A stretch of 7,344 bases of DNA. Source: Bacillota bacterium (GTDB taxonomy: Bacteria; Vulcanimicrobiota; JAMDEM01). Position numbers and translations under genes: made by a program. The stretch spans positions 1 through 7,344 of the forward strand of contig JAMDEM010000021.1 in assembly GCA_023486985.1 (NCBI GenBank), in the 5' to 3' direction. How positions within the stretch are numbered: the first letter of the stretch is position 1; each line of letters begins with the position of its first letter. Shown piece by piece: positions 1 to 5,952 of the stretch. Under the pieces are notes generated by a model, which did not search any database, had not been told where the DNA came from, and saw nothing but the letters and a program-made list of their open reading frames with translations.

Positions 1-1
1 C

Positions 2-943
2 CCTCCACCTCTTTTTGCCACAGAAGAGCAGGATATAATAAATGCTGTAAAAAAAGTTTCCCCTTCAGTGGTAAACATAACTGTAGGTACAAAATCGGGA
101 GGGGAAAGCATAGGCTCCGGCATAATAATGAGCTCCGACGGCTGGATAATCACCAATGCCCATGTTGTAAGAGGTGCAGATACAATTGTTGTAACCTTAA
201 ACAACGGCAAAAAATACCGGACTAAATCTTACAAAGCAAGTCCTGACACTGATATAGCAGTAGTAAAAATCCAGGGAACAGGCTTGCCGCATGCAAATTT
301 CGGAGATTCAAGCCGCCTCCAGCAGGGGCAGACAGCCATTGCCATCGGAAACCCCATGAGATTTTCCTCAACAGTCACAGTAGGCGTTATAAGTGCACTG
401 GGAAGAGATATAAAGGCAAGAGGCATTGTTTATCACAATTTAATCCAGACTGATGCCGCCATCAACCCCGGCAACAGCGGCGGTGCGCTGGTTGATTCAA
501 AAGGCAAGGTTATCGGCATAAATACCCTTGTTTATACGGGAAACTATCAATATTCAAATGCCCAGGGATTAAGCTTTGCCATTCCGATAAATGAAGCTCT
601 GGTTATTGCCAGGAATCTTTCAAGAAGCGGCTCACAGGGCAAAAGCAAACCATGGATAGGCATTTCCGGAAAAGACCTTACCAGGGAAGATGCAGAAGCT
701 CACGACCTTGCAGTGAAAAGCGGCGTAATTATTGACTCTATCATGCCAAACAGTCCTGCGGCAAAAGCAAAACTTCAGGCAGGAGACATAATTACGGAAT
801 TCAACGGACAACCTGTAAGAAATGTTGCAGAATTCAAGGCTCTCCTGATGATCTCAAAGCCTTACAGTACTGCAACCTTAAGCGTCTGGCGAAAGAACAA
901 AAAAAGCACCGTTAAAATAACGGTTGAAGAAATAAGCCAGTAG
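2..943 (+). CDS. HtrA/DegP-family serine protease with one PDZ domain (5' partial)
   Basis: The frame is open from the first complete codon at nt 2, so the start is outside the window; 313 residues are visible. The first residues (PPPLFATEEQ, then AVKKVSPSVVNI) resemble the beginning of the mature domain of HtrA proteases, so probably only a signal peptide or membrane anchor is missing. The trypsin-like S1C catalytic triad is complete, counting visible residues: His54 in TNAHVV, Asp84 in DTDIAVVKI, Ser159 in NPGNSGGAL. A single PDZ domain follows at about 217-310 (WIGI carboxylate-binding loop, LQAGDIITEFNGQPV), and the protein ends right after it, as in DegS or HtrA-like forms rather than two-PDZ DegP. 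Family role: ATP-independent protease/chaperone that degrades misfolded exported proteins, in the periplasm or at the outer face of the membrane. A GTG at nt 68 would cut off the conserved VSPSVVN strand and is not a credible start. The family call is firm; the exact paralogue (degP, degQ, degS or htrA) cannot be decided. Confidence 0.95.
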   Translation, partial: PPPLFATEEQDIINAVKKVSPSVVNITVGTKSGGESIGSGIIMSSDGWIITNAHVVRGADTIVVTLNNGKKYRTKSYKASPDTDIAVVKIQGTGLPHANFGDSSRLQQGQTAIAIGNPMRFSSTVTVGVISALGRDIKARGIVYHNLIQTDAAINPGNSGGALVDSKGKVIGINTLVYTGNYQYSNAQGLSFAIPINEALVIARNLSRSGSQGKSKPWIGISGKDLTREDAEAHDLAVKSGVIIDSIMPNSPAAKAKLQAGDIITEFNGQPVRNVAEFKALLMISKPYSTATLSVWRKNKKSTVKITVEEISQ

Positions 944-950
944 TAAAAAA

Positions 951-2609
951 ATGATAGTTGAAGAACAAATAAGAGAAATTTTATTAAAAGCCATTGAAAA
1001 AACAGGGGATTTCAAAACCAGTGAGATCCCTTTAATTATTGACATTCCAAGAGAAAAAAAATTCGGCGATTATTCCACAAACTTTGCCCTTCTTTCTGCA
1101 AAGGCTTTAAAGAAAAATCCAAGGGAAATTTCCGGAAAAATCATTGAAAAAATAAGCGACCCCTCCGGCATAATAAACGATATAAAAATTGAGGGAGGGG
1201 GGTTCATAAATTTCTTCGTAAAAAAAGAAGCCTTCCACCAGCTTATTCCCCTCATCCTCTCTTCCCCTCATGATTACGGCAAACAAAATCTTGGACAGGG
1301 AATAAAACTTCAAATTGAATTTGTAAGCGCAAATCCCGTGGGACCAATGCATGCGGGCCACGGAAGGTGGGCAGTGCTGGGTGATTCGATAGCCAATATC
1401 CTTTCCTTTACCGGATATGACGTCCAAAGGGAATTTTACGTAAATGATTTTGGAAACCAGATGGAGCTTTTTTCCCAATCAGTGCTGGCAAGATATCTGG
1501 AGCTTCTGGGCGAATCTTCAGAATTTCCGGAAGAAGGTTATAAAGGCGCTTACATTACTGAAATAGCTCAAAAAATCATAGACAAAGAAGGACCAAAATT
1601 CTTAAAGATGCCTCAGGATGAACGTCTTGAGCAGATAAGGGAACTTTCCTATAATCAGGTGCTTGATCTTATAAAAAAAGTCCTAAAAGAAACGGACGTG
1701 AATTTCGACTGCTTTTTCAGCGAAAGAACGCTGCATGCCTCCGGTGAAGTTCAAAAAACCCTGGAAATTCTTACACAAAACGGCTGCACTTATGAACAGG
1801 ATGGTGCAATCTGGCTTAAAAGCAGTGCACTGGGAGATGAAAAAGACTGGGTACTGGTAAAATCCGACGGCAATCCCACTTATTTTCTTGTTGATATTGC
1901 TTATCATAAAAACAAAGCAATGCGGGGTTTTCAAAAAGTAATTAACATCTGGGGTTCAGACCACTTCAGCCATGTAAAGCGGATGCATGCCTCTTTGAGA
2001 GCTCTCGGGCTTAATTCCGGCATACTTGAAGTCATCATCGGGCAAATGGTTATTTTAAAGCGCGGCGGGATGCTGGTGCGGATGTCTAAAAGAACCGGTG
2101 AAATGGTTACCCTTGAAGAACTGATAGCGGAAGTAGGCAGGGATGCAGCCCGGTTCTTCTTTATCATGAAAAGCGCAAACAGCGTCCTTGACTTTGATAT
2201 TGAGCTTGCCAAAAGCCAGTCTCAGGAAAACCCTGTTTATTACCTGCAGTATGCCCATGCCAGAATCTGCAGTATCTTTAAAATAGCGGAACAGGAAGGA
2301 ATCCGGCTAAAAGAAATTTCCAATACCGATTTAACGCTGCTGGCGGAAGAGCCTGAAAATATAATTCTCAAAAAAATGGAACAATTTCCGTCGGTTGTGA
2401 AGAACGCAAGCAACCGGAGGGAGCCTCATCTTCTTGCTCACTATGCACTTGACCTTGCCGGGGATTTTCATTCTTACTACAGCCATTACAGGATTCTTTC
2501 GGACGGCAAAAACCTTACTCTGGCAAGACTGGAACTTCTTAAAGCCTTGAAAATAATCTTTGAAACGTCCTGCGCCCTTCTGGGAATAACAGCGCCGGAA
2601 AAAATGTAG
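951..2609 (+). CDS. argS: Arginyl-tRNA synthetase (ArgRS)
   Basis: This 552-aa class I aminoacyl-tRNA synthetase charges tRNA-Arg with arginine using ATP in the cytoplasm. Domains: the ArgRS-specific N-terminal tRNA-recognition domain (about 1-100), then the Rossmann catalytic core with FVSANPVGPMHAGHGR. The HIGH motif is H134-A-G-H137, and the second signature is R377-M-S-K-R381 (KMSKS equivalent). The C-terminal DALR anticodon-binding domain starts near residue 425 with ENPVYYLQYAHARI. The C-terminus LGITAPEKM matches the usual LGI-APERM ending of the family, and the length is normal, so the gene is complete. The ATG lies 7 nt after the upstream protease stop, and the preceding bases (AGTAGTAAAAAA) contain no Shine-Dalgarno match, so translation probably depends on coupling to the upstream gene or on an A-rich leader. 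No T-box or other leader is visible, as expected for an internal operon gene. Confidence 0.98.
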   Translation: MIVEEQIREILLKAIEKTGDFKTSEIPLIIDIPREKKFGDYSTNFALLSAKALKKNPREISGKIIEKISDPSGIINDIKIEGGGFINFFVKKEAFHQLIPLILSSPHDYGKQNLGQGIKLQIEFVSANPVGPMHAGHGRWAVLGDSIANILSFTGYDVQREFYVNDFGNQMELFSQSVLARYLELLGESSEFPEEGYKGAYITEIAQKIIDKEGPKFLKMPQDERLEQIRELSYNQVLDLIKKVLKETDVNFDCFFSERTLHASGEVQKTLEILTQNGCTYEQDGAIWLKSSALGDEKDWVLVKSDGNPTYFLVDIAYHKNKAMRGFQKVINIWGSDHFSHVKRMHASLRALGLNSGILEVIIGQMVILKRGGMLVRMSKRTGEMVTLEELIAEVGRDAARFFFIMKSANSVLDFDIELAKSQSQENPVYYLQYAHARICSIFKIAEQEGIRLKEISNTDLTLLAEEPENIILKKMEQFPSVVKNASNRREPHLLAHYALDLAGDFHSYYSHYRILSDGKNLTLARLELLKALKIIFETSCALLGITAPEKM

Positions 2610-2610
2610 A

Positions 2611-2625
2611 TGTATATGTTATACA
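2611..2625. promoter_or_regulatory. 15-bp dyad just after argS (TGTATA-TGT-TATACA)
   Basis: Two perfect 6-bp arms are separated by 3 nt, starting 2 nt after the argS stop codon. The all-A/T-rich arms would make a weak RNA hairpin and no T-run follows, so this is not a good intrinsic terminator. The shape resembles a dimeric-regulator operator, but no gene start is close; the next one is about 200 nt downstream. Function unknown. Confidence 0.3.
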
Positions 2626-2646
2626 ACAAACAAACCTATAAAGCAA

Positions 2647-2764
2647 GTCATTCCGGGCAACGGGTACCCGCCTGAAAGGTGGGTGGGCAATCCCCCCTCG
2701 CCCCCCTTTATTAAAGGGGGTTGGGGGATTTGAGATTGCTTGGGACTTCGTCCCTCGCAATGAC
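2647..2764. repeat. Composite palindromic dispersed-repeat element (~118 bp)
   Basis: The element is bounded by short inverted ends, GTCATT (2647-2652) and AATGAC (2759-2764), and contains nested dyads. CGGGTACCCG at 2661-2670 is a perfect palindrome. AATCCCCC (2689-2696) pairs with GGGGGATT (2723-2730), and within it CCCCCTTT (2702-2709) pairs with AAAGGGGG (2713-2720) around a 3-nt loop. ATTGC (2735-2739) with GCAAT (2757-2761) encloses GGGAC-TTC-GTCCC (2742-2754). From general knowledge, the C-tract/TTTATTAAA/G-tract palindrome and the 'attgc...cgcaatgac' unit are dispersed intergenic repeats in many bacterial genomes; read as protein they give spurious NPPTPFNKGG-like peptides. It encodes no transposase, so it would be a non-autonomous, MITE- or REP-like unit. 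As RNA it would fold strongly and could act as a transcription barrier or processing site between argS and the HD-GYP gene. Confidence 0.75.
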
Positions 2765-2816
2765 AGCGCAAATGAAGGAAAAAACCTTTATTTGTCTAAG
2801 TTTTTAATTATTAACC

Positions 2817-2823
2817 GGTGAGG
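2817..2823 (+). promoter_or_regulatory. Ribosome binding site of the HD-GYP gene
   Basis: GGTGAGG lies 8 nt before the ATG at 2832 and supports that start. A second ATG at 2824 (ATG GTA AGA TGA) touches this site directly, so it is too close to be initiated from it. Confidence 0.7.
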
Positions 2824-2831
2824 ATGGTAAG

Positions 2832-4811
2832 ATGAGCAAAGTTCTTGTTGTTGATGACGAAGCTCCTATAAGGAACATGATCAAGCGCTGGCTTAAAGAC
2901 CTTGATCTTGAAGTAACCACTTCCGAGGACGGCGAGACAGCTTTAAAGCTTGTTAATTCAAACAATTTTGATCTGGTCATTCTCGACATTGCCATGCCCA
3001 GGCTTGACGGATGGGAAGTCTGCCGGCGGATTAAGAGCAACAATAAGACCAAAGATATGTCAGTGATATTTCTTACGGCAAAAACAGAGCCTGAAGACAA
3101 GGTCAACGGCTTTAAGATGGGCGCCGACGATTATATAACCAAGCCTTTCGATAAAAATGAGTTTATTGAAAGAGTTAAACTGCGCCTTATCAAAGTGGCG
3201 GAGAAAAAATCTTTTCAGAACAAGATGCAAAGGCTTAATGTTCTTTACCAGATAGGAGCTCTGGCTCACTCCTCCCTTAATATTGAAGAACTGGTTCCTT
3301 CAGTTGTAACAATTATTTCAAACAATTTTCCTGCTGAAGAAGTTGCCATTTTTATAAGAGACCAGGAATCCCAGGAAATGACTCTTTCAGGACATAAAGG
3401 TTCATTTGCAGAAAAATCCCTGAATCTTCTGGGACAATTCATCTCAGACAAAGTTCTTGATGAAATGAAACATCTCATCGCCGAATCAGTAAACGATATT
3501 CCAATGTTTTCCCGCCTTAAATTTGAAGATAAAGATTTTATGCGTAACATGATATCAATTCCTCTGGGAAGATCCTATGAGTCACTGGGAACCCTGGATT
3601 TATACAATCTTCCAGAATCAAGCATAAGAGACAGGGACTTTATTGATGACATTCTCCGGGTAGGTGAAGAAGTTTCCAGGGTTCTTGATTTAAGCTTTAA
3701 ATTTTGCAAGGTACACAAAGATCTTGAAATAGCTGTCAATGAAGTTTCGGCTCTTTATGAAATAAGCGATGCTTTAAGCTCCACTCTTAATCTGGAGAAA
3801 CTTTTAAATTTGATTGTTAAAAACGCCATAACCACTTTTGATGCTCAGGTTGTATCTCTGATGATGATTGACAGGGAAACCAGTGAACTTACCATAAGGA
3901 ACGCCGAAGGCTTGCCGGAAGATGTGATAAAAACCACAAGAATAAAATTAGGCGATGGCATTGCCGGACGGGTGGCAAAAACAGGACAACCTTTGCTCCT
4001 GGTTGACGTTATGGGGCTGGAAAGAGAAAGTATTGATGTGGAAAGAAACATAAAATCCGCTCTTTCCGTGCCGATGAAAATAAAAGACGAGGTAATCGGC
4101 GTGCTGAACGTTTCAAAAACTTCAAGATACAAATTCAGCGAAACCGACCTGAAACAGCTTTACAACCTGGCAAGTCTTGCGGCTCAGGCAATTGAAAAAG
4201 CTGCCCTTTATCAGGATGTTAAAGATGCCCTCGGGGAAATGCAGGCAACTTACATGAGTACTGTAAAGAGCCTCTCCCAGGCGGTGGATGAAAAAGACTC
4301 ATACACCCATGGCCATATTGACCGTGTTACAAAATACGGACTTGCCATAGCCATGGAACTTGACCCAAATCTTTTGAATGACGATATGTTCCGTTATGCC
4401 CTGGTTCTTCATGATGTGGGTAAAATACATGTTAAGGATGAAATTCTTATGAAGCCCGGCCCTCTTACGCCGGAAGAGATGGAAGTAATGAAAAAGCATC
4501 CGGAGGCAGGGGCTAGAATAATATCTCCTATTAAGTTTTTAAAACAGGCGGTAGATTCAGTCAAATACCACCAGGAGCGTTATGACGGCAGAGGCTATCC
4601 TGAAGGGCTCGCCGGTCCAAACATCCCGCTGGTTGCCAGAATAATAGCCGTAGCTGATGCTTTTGATGCCATGACATCTGACCGGCCATACCGCAAAGCT
4701 TTTGATATAGAACGTGCATCGGAAGAAATAAAGAAAAACTCAGGCTTGCAGTTTGACCCGGCTGTGGTAAACGCCTTTGTTTCTGCAGTGCAAAAGAAAC
4801 TTATTCCATAG
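2832..4811 (+). CDS. REC-GAF-GAF-HD-GYP response regulator, predicted c-di-GMP phosphodiesterase
   Basis: This 659-aa cytoplasmic signalling protein has four domains. The REC receiver (about 1-120) carries all phosphorelay residues: acidic pair D8/D9, phospho-acceptor D52, T82 and K104 (in TKPF). Two GAF sensor domains follow. The first (about 135-285) is divergent. The second (about 310-460) is clearer, with LGDGIAGRVAKTGQPLLLVDV and an SVPMK..EVIGVLNV core. The HD-GYP hydrolase domain (about 475-655) has H495 (THGH), H527-D528 (LHDVGKI), H556 (KKHPEAG), H580 (YHQERYDGRGYPEGL) and D609 (VADAFDAMTSDRPYR). HD-GYP domains typically hydrolyse cyclic di-GMP, so the likely role is phosphorylation- and ligand-controlled lowering of c-di-GMP; substrate and ligands are inferred. 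One oddity is that the canonical HHExxDGxGYP motif reads H-Q-E here. No partner histidine kinase or other c-di-GMP enzyme is in the window, so it is an orphan regulator locally. Palindromic repeats lie on both sides. There is no transmembrane segment or signal peptide. Confidence 0.95.
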   Translation: MSKVLVVDDEAPIRNMIKRWLKDLDLEVTTSEDGETALKLVNSNNFDLVILDIAMPRLDGWEVCRRIKSNNKTKDMSVIFLTAKTEPEDKVNGFKMGADDYITKPFDKNEFIERVKLRLIKVAEKKSFQNKMQRLNVLYQIGALAHSSLNIEELVPSVVTIISNNFPAEEVAIFIRDQESQEMTLSGHKGSFAEKSLNLLGQFISDKVLDEMKHLIAESVNDIPMFSRLKFEDKDFMRNMISIPLGRSYESLGTLDLYNLPESSIRDRDFIDDILRVGEEVSRVLDLSFKFCKVHKDLEIAVNEVSALYEISDALSSTLNLEKLLNLIVKNAITTFDAQVVSLMMIDRETSELTIRNAEGLPEDVIKTTRIKLGDGIAGRVAKTGQPLLLVDVMGLERESIDVERNIKSALSVPMKIKDEVIGVLNVSKTSRYKFSETDLKQLYNLASLAAQAIEKAALYQDVKDALGEMQATYMSTVKSLSQAVDEKDSYTHGHIDRVTKYGLAIAMELDPNLLNDDMFRYALVLHDVGKIHVKDEILMKPGPLTPEEMEVMKKHPEAGARIISPIKFLKQAVDSVKYHQERYDGRGYPEGLAGPNIPLVARIIAVADAFDAMTSDRPYRKAFDIERASEEIKKNSGLQFDPAVVNAFVSAVQKKLIP

Positions 4812-4844
4812 ACAAGCTGATGAGGCCTTCATAAAACTAGTAAA

Positions 4845-4900
4845 TTGTAGTGGCAGACCTTGGTCTGCGAAAAAAAGCAAAGCAAACTTTGCCACTACAA
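4845..4900. repeat. Small palindromic element with perfect 11-bp terminal inverted repeats (56 bp)
   Basis: TTGTAGTGGCA (4845-4855) is exactly reverse-complementary to TGCCACTACAA (4890-4900). Inside are two further dyads, CAGACC-TT-GGTCTG (4854-4867) and GCAAAG-CAAA-CTTTGC (4877-4892). It lies 33 nt after the HD-GYP stop and just before the ribosome binding site of the next gene. Its pattern (gtag-ggcagacc-t-ggtctgc) resembles small dispersed intergenic palindromes I know from several bacterial genomes. No T-run follows, so it is not a textbook terminator, although the hairpin could still shape the 3' end of the upstream transcript. There is no coding content and no sequence relation to the element before the HD-GYP gene. 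Confidence 0.75.
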
Positions 4901-4910
4901 CTATATCTGG

Positions 4911-4921
4911 AAGGAGAGGTG
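4911..4921 (+). promoter_or_regulatory. Strong ribosome binding site of the 81-aa protein gene
   Basis: AAGGAGAGGTG ends 4 nt before the ATG at 4926, with the GGAG core ending 10 nt before it. This near-consensus Shine-Dalgarno site is the main support for this short gene being real. Confidence 0.8.
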
Positions 4922-4925
4922 AAAA

Positions 4926-5171
4926 ATGGGAGTTAGAGCTGTAAAAGAAAAACTTCCTGTAATTATTCTTACCACCACTTACAGGCTGGAAGGTGAAATG
5001 CACGTGGTTCCGGGCGGGAGACTCCTTGACGAAATAAACAAAGAGAGAGATTTTATTCCGATAACAAATGCTACAGTCTATGATGCAACAGGGGAAGTTG
5101 TTGATACCCTTGATTTCATAGCAGTCAATAAAACTCTTATACTCATGATGGCTCCAACTGTTCCCGGATAA
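4926..5171 (+). CDS. Small conserved-looking protein of unknown function (81 aa)
   Basis: The protein is short, complete and soluble-looking, with no signal peptide, membrane segment or Cys-metal motif. It reads as mostly beta strands: LPVIILTTTYRLEGEMHVV, then a turn PGGRLLDEIN, then FIPITNATVYDATGEVV and LDFIAVNKTLILMMAPT. The pattern 'hydrophobic strand - Y/R-LEGEMHVVPGGRL - FIPITNA - FIAVNK' resembles small uncharacterised bacterial proteins I recall (possibly the DUF6812 type), but I cannot confirm that without a profile search. A strong ribosome binding site and normal-looking codon use support expression. The stop is 23 nt before the hydrolase gene, which has its own good ribosome binding site, so the two are probably co-transcribed. 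It might be an accessory or ligand-binding partner of the neighbouring hydrolase or of HD-GYP signalling, but nothing in the sequence shows which. Confidence 0.8.
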   Translation: MGVRAVKEKLPVIILTTTYRLEGEMHVVPGGRLLDEINKERDFIPITNATVYDATGEVVDTLDFIAVNKTLILMMAPTVPG

Positions 5172-5183
5172 AAGATATTACTC

Positions 5184-5190
5184 GGAGGTG
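5184..5190 (+). promoter_or_regulatory. Ribosome binding site of the MBL-fold hydrolase gene
   Basis: GGAGGTG lies 4 nt before the ATG at 5195 (GGAGG core 6 nt away). It fixes the start and shows independent translation from the preceding gene. Confidence 0.85.
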
Positions 5191-5194
5191 TAGT

Positions 5195-5872
5195 ATGAAT
5201 ATAAGGTACCTTGCCCATAACTGTTTCCATATTACTTCAGCTAAGGGAAGTGTCGTTATAACCGATCCTTACGCTACCAGTATCCCTTACAGCTTTCCAA
5301 TGATAACGGCTGATATTGTGCTGGTAAGCCATGAACACCGTGATCACAATGCTTACTGGAGAGTAGGCGGAAACCCTTATGTCGTGAAACGAACCGGCGA
5401 GCATCCCACCGAACATGAAGTCGCCGTCAAAAGAGTTGGAGAGGTTTTTATCTTCCGTGGAATCCCGACTTTTCATGACAATTTTCACGGCACAAAAAGA
5501 GGTCCGAACACATCCTTCTGCTGGATAATGGATGACTTAAAAATATGCCATCTTGGTGACATCGGACATCTTTTAACCGACCAGCACCTGGCTTCCATGG
5601 GTTCTGTTGACATCCTTTTTATTCCCACCGGAGGCTTGATAACTATAGACCCAAAAGAAGCTGCTCTGGCTGTAAATCAAATAAGGCCTAAAATTGTTTT
5701 CCCCATGCATTACAAGACCCCGGTAATTGACAATCTTGGACTTGCAAACGAGCCGCTTCAGGCTTTCACCGACCGGATGGAAGATGTGGAAAACATTTCC
5801 TCCCTGGCTGTCGAGATTTTTAAAGATACGCTTCCCTCGCGCACTAAAACTATAGTTCTTAAGTACGAATAA
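5195..5872 (+). CDS. Metallo-beta-lactamase-fold metal-dependent hydrolase (UlaG/YtkL-like)
   Basis: This 225-aa cytoplasmic protein is complete for the short MBL class. The opening MNIRYLAHNCFHI, with TDPYATSIPY, is typical of the UlaG/UPF0173 group (compare 'mkitylGHs.f.i...ii.DP'). Metal ligands: H46-E-H48-R-D50-H51 (HxHxDH motif 1), H94 (PTFHD), D122 (HLGDIGH, bridging Asp) and H172 (FPMHYKT). All are present, so a dinuclear metal site is expected. Family members hydrolyse small phosphorylated lactones (UlaG) or are uncharacterised; the substrate here cannot be read from sequence. Just after motif 1 it has a short insert (about residues 52-75) with RTGEHPTEHEVAVKRVG. It follows the 81-aa gene by 23 nt in a probable operon. 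About 80 nt separate it from the next gene, so the unit may continue. A specific ascorbate role is unlikely without other ula genes. Confidence 0.92.
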   Translation: MNIRYLAHNCFHITSAKGSVVITDPYATSIPYSFPMITADIVLVSHEHRDHNAYWRVGGNPYVVKRTGEHPTEHEVAVKRVGEVFIFRGIPTFHDNFHGTKRGPNTSFCWIMDDLKICHLGDIGHLLTDQHLASMGSVDILFIPTGGLITIDPKEAALAVNQIRPKIVFPMHYKTPVIDNLGLANEPLQAFTDRMEDVENISSLAVEIFKDTLPSRTKTIVLKYE

Positions 5873-5880
5873 ACTATCCT

Positions 5881-5892
5881 GCAGCTTGCTGC
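5881..5892. other. Short dyad after the hydrolase gene (GCAGC-TT-GCTGC)
   Basis: This small GC-rich inverted repeat begins 8 nt after the hydrolase stop. There is no T-run downstream, so it is a poor terminator candidate. It could be a weak hairpin in a continuing transcript. Confidence 0.25.
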
Positions 5893-5938
5893 TGGGTGTT
5901 CCGATCACAAAATAACACTGTTAATTTCCGTCAGGGGC

Positions 5939-5944
5939 AGGGGG
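5939..5944 (+). promoter_or_regulatory. G-rich ribosome binding site before a TTG start
   Basis: AGGGGG, inside a longer purine-rich run (CAGGGGCAGGGGGA), is 8 nt before the TTG at 5953. An in-frame TAA at 5950-5952 immediately precedes the TTG. No in-frame ATG occurs for almost 400 nt, so this site decides the start. Confidence 0.55.
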
Positions 5945-5952
5945 ATAGATAA

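Noticed and set aside
68..943. Complete HtrA gene starting at GTG 68
   Set aside because: The same frame is open back to nt 2 and encodes conserved HtrA residues (AVKKVSPSVVNI), so the gene continues upstream and GTG 68 is internal.
1107..1478. 123-aa reverse-strand reading frame inside argS
   Set aside because: It lies wholly opposite the conserved ArgRS catalytic region and has no recognisable motif; a shadow frame.
2539..2760. 73-aa reverse-strand reading frame containing NPPTPFNKGG
   Set aside because: It overlaps the end of argS and is mostly a translation of the palindromic repeat, a known source of spurious proteins.
4845..4900. Rho-independent terminator after the HD-GYP gene
   Set aside because: The hairpin potential is strong, but no T-run follows and the long arms with nested dyads fit a dispersed repeat better.
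5195..5872. Specific assignment as L-ascorbate-6-phosphate lactonase (ulaG)
   Set aside because: Only the fold and metal ligands are supported. There are no ula transport or utilisation genes nearby, so the substrate is left open.
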